Under the pieces are notes generated by a model. It had not been told where the DNA came from. It made no database searches and saw only the letters and a program-made list of their open reading frames with translations. The position numbers were made by a program, and so were the translations under genes. Source: Phycisphaeraceae bacterium (GTDB lineage: Bacteria; Planctomycetota; Phycisphaerae; Phycisphaerales; Zrk34). From it: a stretch of DNA of 37,829 nt. Shown one piece after another: positions 15,015 through 24,052 of the stretch. Within the stretch, counting starts at the first letter, position 1; each line of letters starts with the position of its first letter. The DNA lies in contig JANQHD010000042.1 of NCBI GenBank assembly GCA_028282805.1, positions 1-37,829 on the forward strand. Direction: 5' to 3'.

Positions 15015-15761
15015 ATGGCAACTATCACCGAACGTATCGTTGTAATGGCTCGAGACATACTCGAGGCGAATCCTGAGGGTGTGCGGTACTCCGAACTCGT
15101 GCGCCAGATACAATCTCGTGACGACAAGCTAAAACACAACACTATTCACGGTGTTGTCTGGAATCTTCATGAGCAATATGTGGACACGATCTATAAACCT
15201 GCTCGTGGGTTGTTCCGTTTAACCAAGTATCGCAGCCCAGATACAGATCAGCTCAAAGACGAGCTGGTGCCGAAACAGCAGAAAAAGATTAAGGAAGAGG
15301 AGTTTTACGAGCCATTTGCGGACTGGCTTGTCAATGATGTTGAGGAATGCACCAAAGCGATCGCATTGGGTGGTAGTTGCTTTAGAGATAAGTGGGGAAC
15401 TCCTGATGTGATCGGCAAACGCGAAACAAAGCGCAGCGATATAATTCAGGCACCGATTGAAATTGTGTCCGCGGAGGTCAAGCCAGATACGTCTCAATTA
15501 GTTACCGCATTCGGCCAAGCTTGTGCGTACTGCCTGTTCAGCCACAAGAGCTATTTGGTGATTTCTGATAAGTCACCGGATGATGAAATCGCAAGGCTGG
15601 ATGCGTTGTGCCAGGTTTTTAGTATTGGCTTAGTGTTGTTTGACGCAGACAACCCCAAAGACCCGCAGTTTGTGATTAGGTCGCGTGCCAGATTCCAGCA
15701 GCCCGATTTGTTTTATGCTAATCGTTACATGAAGCATGTTGAAGGCGAATTATTCTCGTAA
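15015..15761 (+). CDS. Orphan PD-(D/E)XK nuclease-like protein with N-terminal winged-helix
   Basis: 248 residues, ATG with a G-rich ribosome binding site (AGGGGG). Residues 1-70 look like a HARE-type winged helix (ILEANPEGVRYSELVRQI ... GLFRLTKY), a putative DNA-binding part. Residues 95-230 contain PD (130-131) in KWGTPDVIG, then Glu154-Val-Lys156 (SAEVK), then Gln168 in AFGQACAY: the order of a PD-(D/E)XK nuclease core. GC is about 45-50% between neighbours near 70%, and no methyltransferase accompanies it, so it looks like a recently acquired single gene, perhaps a solitary defence nuclease. Confidence 0.65.
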   Translation: MATITERIVVMARDILEANPEGVRYSELVRQIQSRDDKLKHNTIHGVVWNLHEQYVDTIYKPARGLFRLTKYRSPDTDQLKDELVPKQQKKIKEEEFYEPFADWLVNDVEECTKAIALGGSCFRDKWGTPDVIGKRETKRSDIIQAPIEIVSAEVKPDTSQLVTAFGQACAYCLFSHKSYLVISDKSPDDEIARLDALCQVFSIGLVLFDADNPKDPQFVIRSRARFQQPDLFYANRYMKHVEGELFS

Positions 15762-15909
15762 TCAATAGCCCTATTCTGTGATCATTGTGCCGGTGGTGAC
15801 TTATCATTCATACGCTCCCCTTCGGGTCACGGCTAAACGGCAGATTTTCAGCGCCAGCGACGTCTAGTTTGCGAGCGCGAAGCGCATCACATGTGAAGGG
15901 ATGGTACGC

Positions 15910-17373
15910 ATGGTTCATCGCATCTTGTTTGGTGTGTTGTTTTTCGTTCTTGCGATCCCGGTCATCGCTCAGGCCGGTGCGCCGCGGCCGAACGTGTTGG
16001 TTATCCTCACCGACGACGTGGGGTGGGGCGACCTGCGGTGTTACAACCGGGCGGGCAAGATCCCCACGCCGAACATCGACGCGCTGGCGCGGGGCGGCAT
16101 GCGGTTCACCGATGCGCACACGCCGGCGGCGCTGTGCGCGCCGACGCGGTACTCGATGCTGACCGGCAACTACGCGTGGCGCGGGCGCGCGGCCGGGGGG
16201 ACGTGGGGGTTCAACGTGCCGTCGCAGATGAAACCGGGGCAGCTGACCGTGGCGCAGATGCTCAAGGCCGGGGGCTACCGCACGGCGATGTTCGGCAAGG
16301 CGGGCATCGGCGGGTACTGGGCCGACGCAGGCACCAGCCGGCCGAAGCAGACGCTCGCCCCGATCGAGTGGGGCTTCGACTACTCGTACCTGATCCCGCG
16401 CGGCCACCAGTCCAAGCCGCACGCGTTCTACGAGAACGGCGTCGCCGTCGGCGAGGTCGAGGGCCGGGGCGTGAACACCCGGGCCGTTGACTGGGACCAC
16501 AGCAAGGTCGGCGAACGCTTGCTGAACAAGGCGATGGCGTTCCTGGACGACTGGGAAGCGCGCAACGCGCGCGGCGAGGCCCAGCCGTTCTTTATGCACT
16601 TCTGCACGGACGGGGCGCACGGGCCGTTCCACCCCGCCGAGACGCTCGCGGGCGAGCCGCTCAAGGGCGTGACCAAGATGACGGACCACACCGACATGGT
16701 GCACGAGACCGACATCCTCACCGGCAAATTAGTTGAGTCGCTGCGGCGGCGCGGCGTGCTGAACAACACGCTGGTGATCTACACCTCCGACAACGGCGGC
16801 ATCCCCTACGAGCGCCGGTTCGGTCACGACGCGGTCGCGGGGCTGAGGGGCATGAAGAGCACGATCTTCGAGGGCGGCCAGCGCGTGCCGTTCATCGCGT
16901 ACTGGCCGGGCACGGTCGAAGCCGGCGCGGTGCGCGACCAGGTGGTCGGGGCGCACGACGTCGTGGCCACGGCCCTCGAGCTGGCGGGCGTCGACGTGCC
17001 CGAGGGCCAGGCGATCGACTCGGTGAGTTTGGCGCCCGTGCTGCTCGGCCAGCGCGACGACCGCAACCCGGTGCGCGAGCATTTGCTGGTGCAGTCGAGC
17101 CCGGGGCGTGGGCCGACGAACGACTACGGCTTCCGCGCCAACCAGAGTGGCCCGGACGTAGCGGACAAGGCGAAGAAGGACAGGGTGCTCGGCTTCGCCC
17201 TGTACGAAGACGACTGGAAGCTGGTGTTCGCCGGCGACGCCGACGAGCCCGCGGCGTTGTACAACCTCACGGAAGACTTGGCCGAGGAACACAACCTCAT
17301 CGATCGCCCGGAGCACAAGGATCGCATCGAGCGGATGAGCGCGGTTTACTGGGGAGTTCGCAGGGGTCAATGA
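15910..17373 (+). CDS. Secreted type I (formylglycine) sulfatase
   Basis: 487 residues from ATG 15910; the ATG at 15901 is possible, but the AAGGG before it is better placed for 15910. A signal peptide ends near AQAGA. The metal-binding strand NVLVILTDDVGWGD follows, then CAPTR with Cys76 as the residue converted to formylglycine (C-x-P-x-R). Later motifs include YTSDNGG and the C-terminal WKLVF...LYNLTED(L). The enzyme would hydrolyse sulfate esters of polysaccharides outside the cytoplasm; such enzymes are numerous in Planctomycetota. Activation needs a formylglycine-generating enzyme, not in this window. It probably acts with the other secreted carbohydrate enzymes nearby. Confidence 0.93.
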   Translation: MVHRILFGVLFFVLAIPVIAQAGAPRPNVLVILTDDVGWGDLRCYNRAGKIPTPNIDALARGGMRFTDAHTPAALCAPTRYSMLTGNYAWRGRAAGGTWGFNVPSQMKPGQLTVAQMLKAGGYRTAMFGKAGIGGYWADAGTSRPKQTLAPIEWGFDYSYLIPRGHQSKPHAFYENGVAVGEVEGRGVNTRAVDWDHSKVGERLLNKAMAFLDDWEARNARGEAQPFFMHFCTDGAHGPFHPAETLAGEPLKGVTKMTDHTDMVHETDILTGKLVESLRRRGVLNNTLVIYTSDNGGIPYERRFGHDAVAGLRGMKSTIFEGGQRVPFIAYWPGTVEAGAVRDQVVGAHDVVATALELAGVDVPEGQAIDSVSLAPVLLGQRDDRNPVREHLLVQSSPGRGPTNDYGFRANQSGPDVADKAKKDRVLGFALYEDDWKLVFAGDADEPAALYNLTEDLAEEHNLIDRPEHKDRIERMSAVYWGVRRGQ

Positions 17374-17386
17374 CGCGTCACAGAAT

Positions 17387-17436
17387 AGCCGGCGGCATAC
17401 CTGCCGCCGGCTGACCGGCACCAGGTATGGTGCCGG
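17387..17436. repeat. Two adjacent GC-rich hairpins after the sulfatase gene
   Basis: Hairpin 1 pairs 17387-17397 with 17402-17412 (11 bp, loop TACC). Hairpin 2 pairs CCGGCACCA (17415-17423) with its complement (17428-17436; loop GGTA). There is no U-tract. They may protect the mRNA end or be REP-like elements. Confidence 0.65.
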
Positions 17437-17547
17437 CTGTTGGGGGGTGGTTTGTGAAATTCAGGCAAACACTTCCGTGCGTTATGGCGTCTTATAGGTG
17501 AAGCGGACGGCGTAGAATGCCGTCTACCTGTTGGGCGAGCGAAACGC

Positions 17548-18201
17548 ATGAGATACCGCAGAAAAACGGTGGCGACCGGGGCGGCGGCGATCGTGGGGAT
17601 CTGGTTGCTGGCGTGGCTGGGGATCAGCTGGGCGGGCAGCCTGGCGCCGACGCCGGAGAAGGTCGTCGCGTACGCCGGGGCGCAGGACCTGTCGACGCTG
17701 ACCGGCGCGGCGCGGGCGCGTTACCTCGACGGGTTGGCCGACCGGGTCAACGCGCTGACGTTCGAGCAGCGGCGCGAGCTGGCGATGAACCACGAACTGG
17801 CGCGGGTGTTTGACCGGATGACCGAAGCCGAACGGCTGGAATACCTGCAGCGCGTGCTGCCGCGCGGCTTCCAGCGCGCGATGGAAGCGCTGAACAACAT
17901 GAGCCCGGCCGATCGCCAACGGCTGGTTGCGCTGGCGCTGAAGGAGCTGCGCAAGGCGCACCGGCGCGCGGGCCACGACGAGATCGACGGAGCGATCGAC
18001 GAACAAACGCTCCAACGCATCATCGACGCGGGCCTGGCGACGTACTTCTCGGAGGCGTCGGCGGAGACGAAGATCAACCTGCAACCCCTGATCGAACAGA
18101 TGCAGGCCATCATGCAGCGCGGCCGACACCACCAACGGGGGCCCGGCGGACGCCGCCGCATGCCCGACGCGGACCAGCCGATCCAAAAGGAAGAAGATTA
18201 A
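17548..18201 (+). CDS. Membrane-anchored helical protein of unknown function
   Basis: 217 residues. An N-terminal basic stretch (MRYRRK) and one membrane helix (about 9-29) are followed by a helical, charged domain with repeated Arg/Glu-rich segments (FEQRRELAMNHELARVFDRMTEAERLEYL) and a basic, disordered C-terminus. I recognise no family. The domain faces the periplasm if the helix is an uncleaved anchor. The gene precedes an ABC-2 exporter pair and could be cotranscribed with it, but a 105-base inverted repeat lies between. Confidence 0.65.
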   Translation: MRYRRKTVATGAAAIVGIWLLAWLGISWAGSLAPTPEKVVAYAGAQDLSTLTGAARARYLDGLADRVNALTFEQRRELAMNHELARVFDRMTEAERLEYLQRVLPRGFQRAMEALNNMSPADRQRLVALALKELRKAHRRAGHDEIDGAIDEQTLQRIIDAGLATYFSEASAETKINLQPLIEQMQAIMQRGRHHQRGPGGRRRMPDADQPIQKEED

Positions 18202-18297
18202 CCACAGAGGCGCAGAGACACAGAGGCTTTTTGATTCGATGCGCAACGCAGCCCACGTCAACACAAACGCATCTCTGTGCCTCTGCGCCTCTGTGGT
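18201..18297. repeat. ACCACAGAGG-type inverted repeat
   Basis: Left arm 18201-18225 (starting ACCACAGAGGCGCAGAG) and right arm 18273-18297 are reverse complements with one mismatch over 25 bases, around a 47-base loop. From memory, similar ACCACAGAGG units are scattered through many planctomycete and verrucomicrobial genomes. The left arm begins at the last base of the upstream stop codon; the right arm ends 9 bases before the ABC ATPase start. Confidence 0.8.
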
Positions 18298-18306
18298 AAA
18301 AACAAC

Positions 18307-19194
18307 ATGATCGAACTCGAACACGTCAACAAGCGATTCGGCAAGCAGCACGCGGTGGTGGACCTGTCGCTGGTCGTGCCGGAGGGCAGCGTGTTCGGCC
18401 TGCTCGGGCACAACGGCGCCGGCAAGAGCACGGCGCTGGGCATGCTGCTGGGGCAGGTGTTCCCCGACTCCGGCGCGCTGCGCATCGAGGGGCGGGACGT
18501 GTTTGCCGATCGGCCGGGCGCGCTGCGGCGGGTGGGCGCGATCTTCGAATCGCCCGTGTTCTACAACTACCTGTCGGGCTGGCGGAACCTGTGCATCTTC
18601 GCGAGCTACTCGCACCCGGTGCCGCGCCGGCGCATCGACGAGGTCGTCGAGCTCGTCGGGCTCACCGGGCGCATCCACGACCGCGTGGGGGCGTACTCGC
18701 ACGGCATGCGTCAACGGTTGGCGCTGGCCCAGGCGCTGCTGCCGGATTCGAAGCTGCTCATCCTCGACGAGCCGGCCGACGGGCTGGACCCCGAGGGCAT
18801 CGCCGAGCTGCGCGACCTGATCGCCCGGCTGAACCGCGAGATGGGGCTGACCATCTTGTTCAGCTCGCACCACCTGTCGGAGGCCGACCAGGTCTGCACG
18901 CACGTCGCGGTCATGCGCCAGGGCCGGCTGCTGCACAGCGGCGCGTGGCACGATGCGCACGGCTGGGTCGAGCTCCAAGTCGACCGCGCCGACGAGGCGG
19001 TCGCGCAGCTGCAATCGCTCGGCATGGTCACCGAGGCCGTCGACGGGCGCGTCCGGCTGAGCGAGGGCCTCGAGCCGGCCGACCTGACCGAACACCTCGT
19101 GCGCAGCGGCTTCCGCGTGAGCACGGTCAAGCCCATCAAGCTCACGCTCGAATCGTTCTACCTGAAAACCATCGACGACGGGGGGGCCGCGTGA
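18307..19194 (+). CDS. ABC-2 type exporter, ATP-binding subunit
   Basis: 295 residues from ATG 18307. Walker A GHNGAGKS is at 34-41, the signature YSHGMRQRLALAQAL near 133, Walker B LLILDEPADGLD near 150, and an H-loop His in FSSHHLSEADQ. The C-terminal extension after residue 215 is typical of CcmA-like ABC-2 ATPases. It powers the permease encoded immediately downstream (GTGA overlap). The exported substrate (lipid, polysaccharide or drug) is not indicated. Confidence 0.92.
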   Translation: MIELEHVNKRFGKQHAVVDLSLVVPEGSVFGLLGHNGAGKSTALGMLLGQVFPDSGALRIEGRDVFADRPGALRRVGAIFESPVFYNYLSGWRNLCIFASYSHPVPRRRIDEVVELVGLTGRIHDRVGAYSHGMRQRLALAQALLPDSKLLILDEPADGLDPEGIAELRDLIARLNREMGLTILFSSHHLSEADQVCTHVAVMRQGRLLHSGAWHDAHGWVELQVDRADEAVAQLQSLGMVTEAVDGRVRLSEGLEPADLTEHLVRSGFRVSTVKPIKLTLESFYLKTIDDGGAA

Positions 19195-20039
19195 AGCGAT
19201 TCGCACAACAGTTCGGCCACGAGCTCTTGAAGATGTTCGCGCGCAAGCGCACCTACATCGGCTACGGCGCGTTCTTTGTCGTGCAGGTGACGATCTTGGG
19301 CCTTTTGCAACTGCCCGCCGCGCGCGAGAGCTTCGAACAGTTGCTCAAAGACAACGGCTACGGCCTCGACGAGTTCTACGGCGGGCTGACGCTGTCGGTG
19401 GTGATGATCGTGGCCACGTTCATGCTGCTCGGCGCGCTGTACCTGGCGCTGGTGGCCGGCGACATCATCTCCAAGGAGGTCGAAGAGGGCACCATGCGCA
19501 TGGTGCTCGCCCGACCGATCTCGCGGCTGCGCCTGCTGGTCATCAAGTGGGCCAGCTGCACCGTGTACACCGTGACGCTGATCGCGTTCCTCGGCGTCGT
19601 CGCGCTGGTCGCGGCCACGCTCTACCGCGGCTACCTCGGCAAGCTGTTCGTCTTCGCGCCCGAGGAGGGGCTGTTCGCCGTGTTCGACACCGCCGAGGGG
19701 CTGTGGCGCTACGCGCGCGGCATGCTGTTCCTCGCCCTCTCGGCGCAGGTGATCAGCAACATGGCGTTCATGTTCAGCTGCTTCCGCATGAAGCCCGCCG
19801 CGGCGACGATCATCACGCTGTCGATCCTGTTCTTCGACGTGGTGCTCCGCAACATCCCGTACTTCGAGAGCTACAAGCGGTTCTTCATCACCAACCACAC
19901 CGTCAAGTGGACGCACACCTTCTTCGACCCCGTCGCGTGGCACACCGTCGGCCAGTCGTACATCTACCTGCTGGCGCTGAACGCCACGCTGGTGATCGTC
20001 GGCATGGTCCGCTTCTGCACGCGCGACCTGAAGGTCTAA
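19191..20039 (+). CDS. ABC-2 type exporter, permease subunit
   Basis: 282 residues from the GTG at 19191, which overlaps the TGA of the ATPase gene. It starts VKRFAQQFGHELLKMFARKRTY, the usual cytoplasmic entry before the first membrane helix of ABC-2 permeases, and has about six hydrophobic segments. The segment DIISKEVEEGTMRMVLARPISR is the characteristic family motif before helix 3. It forms the membrane channel for the ATPase encoded upstream. Confidence 0.9.
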   Translation: MKRFAQQFGHELLKMFARKRTYIGYGAFFVVQVTILGLLQLPAARESFEQLLKDNGYGLDEFYGGLTLSVVMIVATFMLLGALYLALVAGDIISKEVEEGTMRMVLARPISRLRLLVIKWASCTVYTVTLIAFLGVVALVAATLYRGYLGKLFVFAPEEGLFAVFDTAEGLWRYARGMLFLALSAQVISNMAFMFSCFRMKPAAATIITLSILFFDVVLRNIPYFESYKRFFITNHTVKWTHTFFDPVAWHTVGQSYIYLLALNATLVIVGMVRFCTRDLKV

Positions 20040-20045
20040 GCACGC

Positions 20046-21368
20046 TCACTCCTCGCGGATGCGCAGGTTGCGCCAGTGGATCTCCTTGCCCTCGGATTGG
20101 AAGCCGATCGGGCCCTCGGTCAGCTCGCAGCCGGACACGGTCGAGATCAACGCGCCGTTGATGAAGATCTTCATCTCGCCGCCGTCGACCTCGATGACGT
20201 TCTTGTTCCACTGGCCGACGGGCTTGCGCACCTTGTTGAGCGCTTCGCGGTCGAAGGTGTGCTTGCACTTGACGCTGCGGGGGATGGGCAGGATCAGCCC
20301 GGCGTCGCGGTACATGCCTTGGACCTCGATGCTCACGGGCCAGATGTTCAGCGCGTTGGCCTTGCCGATGTGGATCAGGCAGCCGCTGTTGGCGCGGAAC
20401 TTCGCGTCGTCCGTCAGGTTCTCGGGCCGCTTGAACGCCCACTCGTACTCGAGCGTGTACCGGCTGTACGACTCGGCGGTGTAGATGTAGCCGGCCGGCC
20501 GGCCGGTGCAGACGATGGTGCCGTCGACGGCCTTGAAGGTGCCCTTGTTTTCCGTGCCGGTCTTACCGAGGTGGAACTTCCAGCCGGTAAAGTCCTTGCC
20601 GTTGAACAGGTCGACCCACTCTTGTTTCGGCAGCTTCTTGATGCGGATGTTGCGGAACTGCACGAGCGCGGAGGCGGGGTTCCATTGTTTCTTTTTGGCG
20701 TTGTACCCGCCGTGGTGTTGCAGGGCGATGGGGCCCTTGGACCCGATGCCGGGCATGACGGTGTCGATCACGGTTTGGCCGTTGAGCACGACGGTGATCT
20801 TCTCGCCGCGCACGGTGATCTGCATCTCGTTCCACTGGCCGACGGGCCGGTCGGCCTTGACCCTCGGCAGCGCGCCCTTGCGGAGCGCGGGGTCTTTGTG
20901 GGTGTGGTACGACCAGAGCTGGCCCGAGCCGCACGGCCAGCACCAGAGGTTGACCTGCGACTTGCCGGTGCCGCGCACGTAGATGCCCGAGTCGGCGTTG
21001 GCGACGGGCCGGGTCATGGGCTTGCCGTTTTCGTCTTTCTTCTGGGTGCCGTCGGGGTTGAAAACTTTCGCGTGGTAGGGCGGGCCGGCGGTGCGTTTGA
21101 AGCGCCACTCGAAGCGGAGGGTGTAGTCTTCGAACTGCTCGGCGGTGACGAGGTTGCCGCCCTTGGCCTCGTAGTCGATCACGCCGTCGACCACGCGCCA
21201 GGTGTGGTCGTTTTGAGGGGTGACCCAGCCGGTGAGGTCCGTGCCGTTGAACAGGCTGATCCATTCAGCTTCATTGGCGGGCGGGTCGGCGGCGAGCCGG
21301 GTTTGACTCGCGATGAGCAGGGCCAGGCACGCAGCGAGGGCGCAGGTGGTGCGACGGGTTTGGTCCAT
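20046..21368 (-). CDS. Secreted protein with two DUF1080 (3-keto-disaccharide hydrolase) domains
   Basis: 440 residues from ATG 21368, with GGAGAT upstream; a longer upstream frame is not supported. A signal peptide (about 1-27) precedes two DUF1080 units, about residues 36-230 and 248-440. Each has the opening WxxLFNGxDxTGW and the later strands TLxxEWxF. DUF1080 proteins have a concanavalin-like beta-sandwich, are expanded in Planctomycetota, and some are annotated as 3-keto-disaccharide hydrolases. Tandem doubling suggests binding or cleavage of a repeated glycan. The gene ends 6 bases from the exporter permease stop on the opposite strand. Confidence 0.85.
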   Translation of the reverse strand: MDQTRRTTCALAACLALLIASQTRLAADPPANEAEWISLFNGTDLTGWVTPQNDHTWRVVDGVIDYEAKGGNLVTAEQFEDYTLRFEWRFKRTAGPPYHAKVFNPDGTQKKDENGKPMTRPVANADSGIYVRGTGKSQVNLWCWPCGSGQLWSYHTHKDPALRKGALPRVKADRPVGQWNEMQITVRGEKITVVLNGQTVIDTVMPGIGSKGPIALQHHGGYNAKKKQWNPASALVQFRNIRIKKLPKQEWVDLFNGKDFTGWKFHLGKTGTENKGTFKAVDGTIVCTGRPAGYIYTAESYSRYTLEYEWAFKRPENLTDDAKFRANSGCLIHIGKANALNIWPVSIEVQGMYRDAGLILPIPRSVKCKHTFDREALNKVRKPVGQWNKNVIEVDGGEMKIFINGALISTVSGCELTEGPIGFQSEGKEIHWRNLRIREE

Positions 21369-21660
21369 ATTGACATCTCCGTTGGGCGGCCGGCGGCGGC
21401 TGCCCCAACCAAGACGCAACTGGGCTGTGGGGCCTGTCACCGGGCGGTTGGGCGGGCGGGGTGCGGCGATGTAAGTGTTTGTTGGCAAAAAAGGTAAAGA
21501 AGGCCGCGGTGCTCATCGTTTTTTAACCAAACCCAACCATTTCCTAATCGCGTGGGGGCTGACACGCCGCCGATATCGGCTATGTTTTCGTGCCCACCCG
21601 ATGGGAGACAGGTGATCGCGGCGGCGGAGCCGACCGCGCATCGACCAATCGAGCACGACC

Positions 21661-22533
21661 ATGGCGATACGACTGGAATACCGCTCGGTCTTCATCAGCG
21701 ACCTGCACCTCGGCTCGCGCGGCTGTCGCGCCGACGACCTCAACGCTTTCCTCAAACGCATCAAGTGCGAGAAGCTGTACCTCGTCGGCGACGTGATCGA
21801 CATGTGGCGGCTGAAGCAGCGCTGGTACTGGCCGAGGGCGCACAACAAGGTGATCCGCCGGCTGCTGCGGCTGGCCAACCACGGCACGGAGGTGATCCTC
21901 GTGCCGGGCAACCACGACGAGGCGGCGCGGCAGTTCGTGGGGCTGACGTTCGGCGACGTCAAGCTCAAGCGCCACGCTGCGCACGAGACCGCCGACGGCA
22001 AGAAGCTGCTGGTCACGCACGGCGACGAGTTCGACTTGGTCGTGCAGAACGCGCGGCTGCTGAGCGTGGTCGGGTCGTGGGCCTACGACTGGCTGGTCAC
22101 GGCCAACCGTTTCTACAACCGCGTTCGGCAGGCGATGGGCATGCCGTATAAGTCTTTCAGCCAGGCGATCAAGCTCAAGGTCAAAAGCGCCTGCCGGTTC
22201 ATCAGCGACTTCGAGACCACGCTCGTCGAGCAGGCCCGCCGCAAGGGGTTCGACGGCGTGGTGTGCGGTCACATCCACAAGGGTGAGTGCCGGCCGGACG
22301 GCGAGGTGGCCTACTACAACTGCGGGGACTGGGTCGAGTCGTGCACCGCGCTGGTCGAGCACGACGACGGCAAGATCCAGCTTATCGACGGGCTGGCGCT
22401 GGTCGAGCAGCTGCGTGAGCAGGAAGCGCAGATGAAGCAGGCCGACCTGCGCCTGCGCGGTCACGGGGCGGGCGCGGGCGAGGCGTCGGGCGCGGGGGTT
22501 GGGGCCGGTGGGGGCATGGACGCGATCCGCTGA
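21661..22533 (+). CDS. LpxH-like metallophosphoesterase
   Basis: 290 residues. The calcineurin-like phosphoesterase motifs are complete: FISDLHLGS (Asp14, His16), VGDVIDMW (Asp44), PGNHDE (Asn84, His85), THGDEFD (His120) and CGHIHKG near 201. The DMW element and the overall order resemble UDP-2,3-diacylglucosamine hydrolases (LpxH/LpxH2) of lipid A synthesis, but no other lpx gene is nearby, so the substrate is uncertain. The C-terminal 30 residues are a Gly/Ala-rich tail outside the fold; its DNA is shared with the 3' end of the convergent membrane protein gene. Confidence 0.82.
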   Translation: MAIRLEYRSVFISDLHLGSRGCRADDLNAFLKRIKCEKLYLVGDVIDMWRLKQRWYWPRAHNKVIRRLLRLANHGTEVILVPGNHDEAARQFVGLTFGDVKLKRHAAHETADGKKLLVTHGDEFDLVVQNARLLSVVGSWAYDWLVTANRFYNRVRQAMGMPYKSFSQAIKLKVKSACRFISDFETTLVEQARRKGFDGVVCGHIHKGECRPDGEVAYYNCGDWVESCTALVEHDDGKIQLIDGLALVEQLREQEAQMKQADLRLRGHGAGAGEASGAGVGAGGGMDAIR

Positions 22534-23162
22534 TAGACCCGGCCGGCGAGCTTGACGTGGTCGTCGTCGACGCGCTGGAACGACCAGGTGACCGTTTCAC
22601 CGACCCGGACGTTGTTGGTTTGCTCGATGATCTCGGTGACGTGCAGTTCGAGCTGGCCGCGTGAGATTTTCCACGTGCCCATGAAGTCGGCGCTGTCGGC
22701 GCCGGAGAGCATGAAGCGGAACTTGCGGTTGACGTCGAAGCGGATGTCGAGCGGCTCGCTGAGGTCGTTGACCGCGTAGTCGCCGCGCCAGATGCCGATG
22801 AGCAGGGCTTCGTTTTGCCGGTCGGCGTCGGGGTCGTTGGAGGTGGCGGCGCCGTTGGCGAACGCCCAGACGATGATGCCGGCGATGATGGCGTGCATGC
22901 ACAGGCCGGTGATGGCGGTGGGGCGGATGTTCAGCTCGCGCTGGTGGGTGGTGCGGACCATGGCGCTGATGCCCGCGACGCCGCCGACGGCGACGCAACC
23001 GATGCTGATGTAGAACAGCAGGTTGAGGGTGTCGACGTTGACCCGGCCCGGGTCGCGGCCGAAAAAGAACATGCCGATCTGTATCGCCATGGCGAACAGC
23101 GCCAGGGCCAGGCAGAGCCGGGCGGCGCGTTGCGCGGACGGGGGCGTGGCGTGTTCGGTCAT
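22461..23162 (-). CDS. Membrane protein with C-terminal lipocalin-like domain, unknown function
   Basis: 233 residues. Three hydrophobic segments (about 14-34, 46-66, 84-104) are followed by a beta-rich domain (IGIWRGDY ... FDVNRKFRFMLSG ... GTWKISRGQLELHV) resembling small lipocalin-like modules. The tail is Pro/Ala-rich (PPPAPTPAPDASPAPAP) and is antisense to the Gly/Ala-rich tail of the phosphoesterase gene, with a 73-base overlap. No specific function can be assigned. Confidence 0.7.
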   Translation of the reverse strand: MTEHATPPSAQRAARLCLALALFAMAIQIGMFFFGRDPGRVNVDTLNLLFYISIGCVAVGGVAGISAMVRTTHQRELNIRPTAITGLCMHAIIAGIIVWAFANGAATSNDPDADRQNEALLIGIWRGDYAVNDLSEPLDIRFDVNRKFRFMLSGADSADFMGTWKISRGQLELHVTEIIEQTNNVRVGETVTWSFQRVDDDHVKLAGRVYQRIASMPPPAPTPAPDASPAPAP

Positions 23163-23279
23163 GGCATTAGCATCGACACGGCGTGGGCCGGGGGTTTAAG
23201 ACGCCGGGGCGGAAAACCGCTTACCGGGCCATCAGCGTACCGGTTTTCGTGCGTCGTGTCTGTTCGGGGCGGTTGGGGG

Positions 23280-23984
23280 CTAGGCGTCGAGCCGGGCGCG
23301 GACGTCGGCGAGCACCTGCCGGAACATGGCCATGGTCAGCCGGCCGGTGAAGGTGTTTTGCTGCGAGACGTGGTAGGCGGAGGCGATGAAGGGCAAGCCG
23401 GCGCCTGGTTCGAGCACGAGGCCGTGGCCGAACCTGGGCTTGGGTTTGGGGATGGGCCAGCCGAGTTGCCGGCCGACCTTGAGCGCGGCGTCGAAGGCGA
23501 TGCCGCCGAGGCAGAGCAGGCCGCGCAACCGGGGCATGGCGGCGATGGTGTCGACGAGGTGTGTGCGGCAGTTGTTTAACTCGAGGGCGGTGGGCTTGTT
23601 GCCGGGCGGCGCGCAGTGGGCGGCGGCGGTGATCACGCAGTCGATGAGTTCGAGGCCGTCGTCGCGCGTCGTGGCCTGGGGTTGGCTGGCGAAGCCCTCG
23701 GCGTGCAGGGCGGCGAAGAGGAAGTCGCCCGACTTGTCACCGGTGAACATGCGACCCGTGCGGTTGGCGCCGTGGGCGCCGGGGGCGAGGCCGACGATGA
23801 GCAGGCGCGCGTCGGCGGGCCCGAGGTTGGGCACGGGCTTGCCCCAGTAGTCGAAGTCGCGGTACGCGGCACGTTTTTCGGCGGCGACATCGCGACAGTG
23901 AGCGATCAACCGCTCGCAACGCTCGCAGGCTAACACCCTTCGGTTCACATCGTTAAACTGTTGGGTCATGTCGGGCCGCAGCAT
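23280..23984 (-). CDS. Uracil-DNA glycosylase, family 5 (UDGb-like)
   Basis: 234 residues from ATG 23984, preceded by AAGGA; an upstream TTG is less likely. Motif 1 is GLAPGAHGANRTGRMFTGD, characteristic of family 5 (UDGb), which lacks the catalytic Asp/Asn of other families, and motif 2 is HVSQQNTFTGRLT. N-terminal Cys20, Cys23 and Cys30 fit the Fe-S cluster ligands of this family. It removes uracil and other deaminated bases from DNA as the first step of base excision repair. It is divergent from the malQ gene, with 68 bases between starts. Confidence 0.9.
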   Translation of the reverse strand: MLRPDMTQQFNDVNRRVLACERCERLIAHCRDVAAEKRAAYRDFDYWGKPVPNLGPADARLLIVGLAPGAHGANRTGRMFTGDKSGDFLFAALHAEGFASQPQATTRDDGLELIDCVITAAAHCAPPGNKPTALELNNCRTHLVDTIAAMPRLRGLLCLGGIAFDAALKVGRQLGWPIPKPKPRFGHGLVLEPGAGLPFIASAYHVSQQNTFTGRLTMAMFRQVLADVRARLDA

Positions 23985-24052
23985 CGACTTCCTTATGCAC
24001 GCTGTCAAACGGTGCCGCCGGATCGCCCGCGAGACCTCGGAGTTGGACGCCG

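Noticed and set aside
17524-19206. 560-codon reverse-strand frame opposite the ABC ATPase region
   Set aside because: Low-complexity antisense frame caused by high GC; the forward genes have Walker motifs and proper starts.
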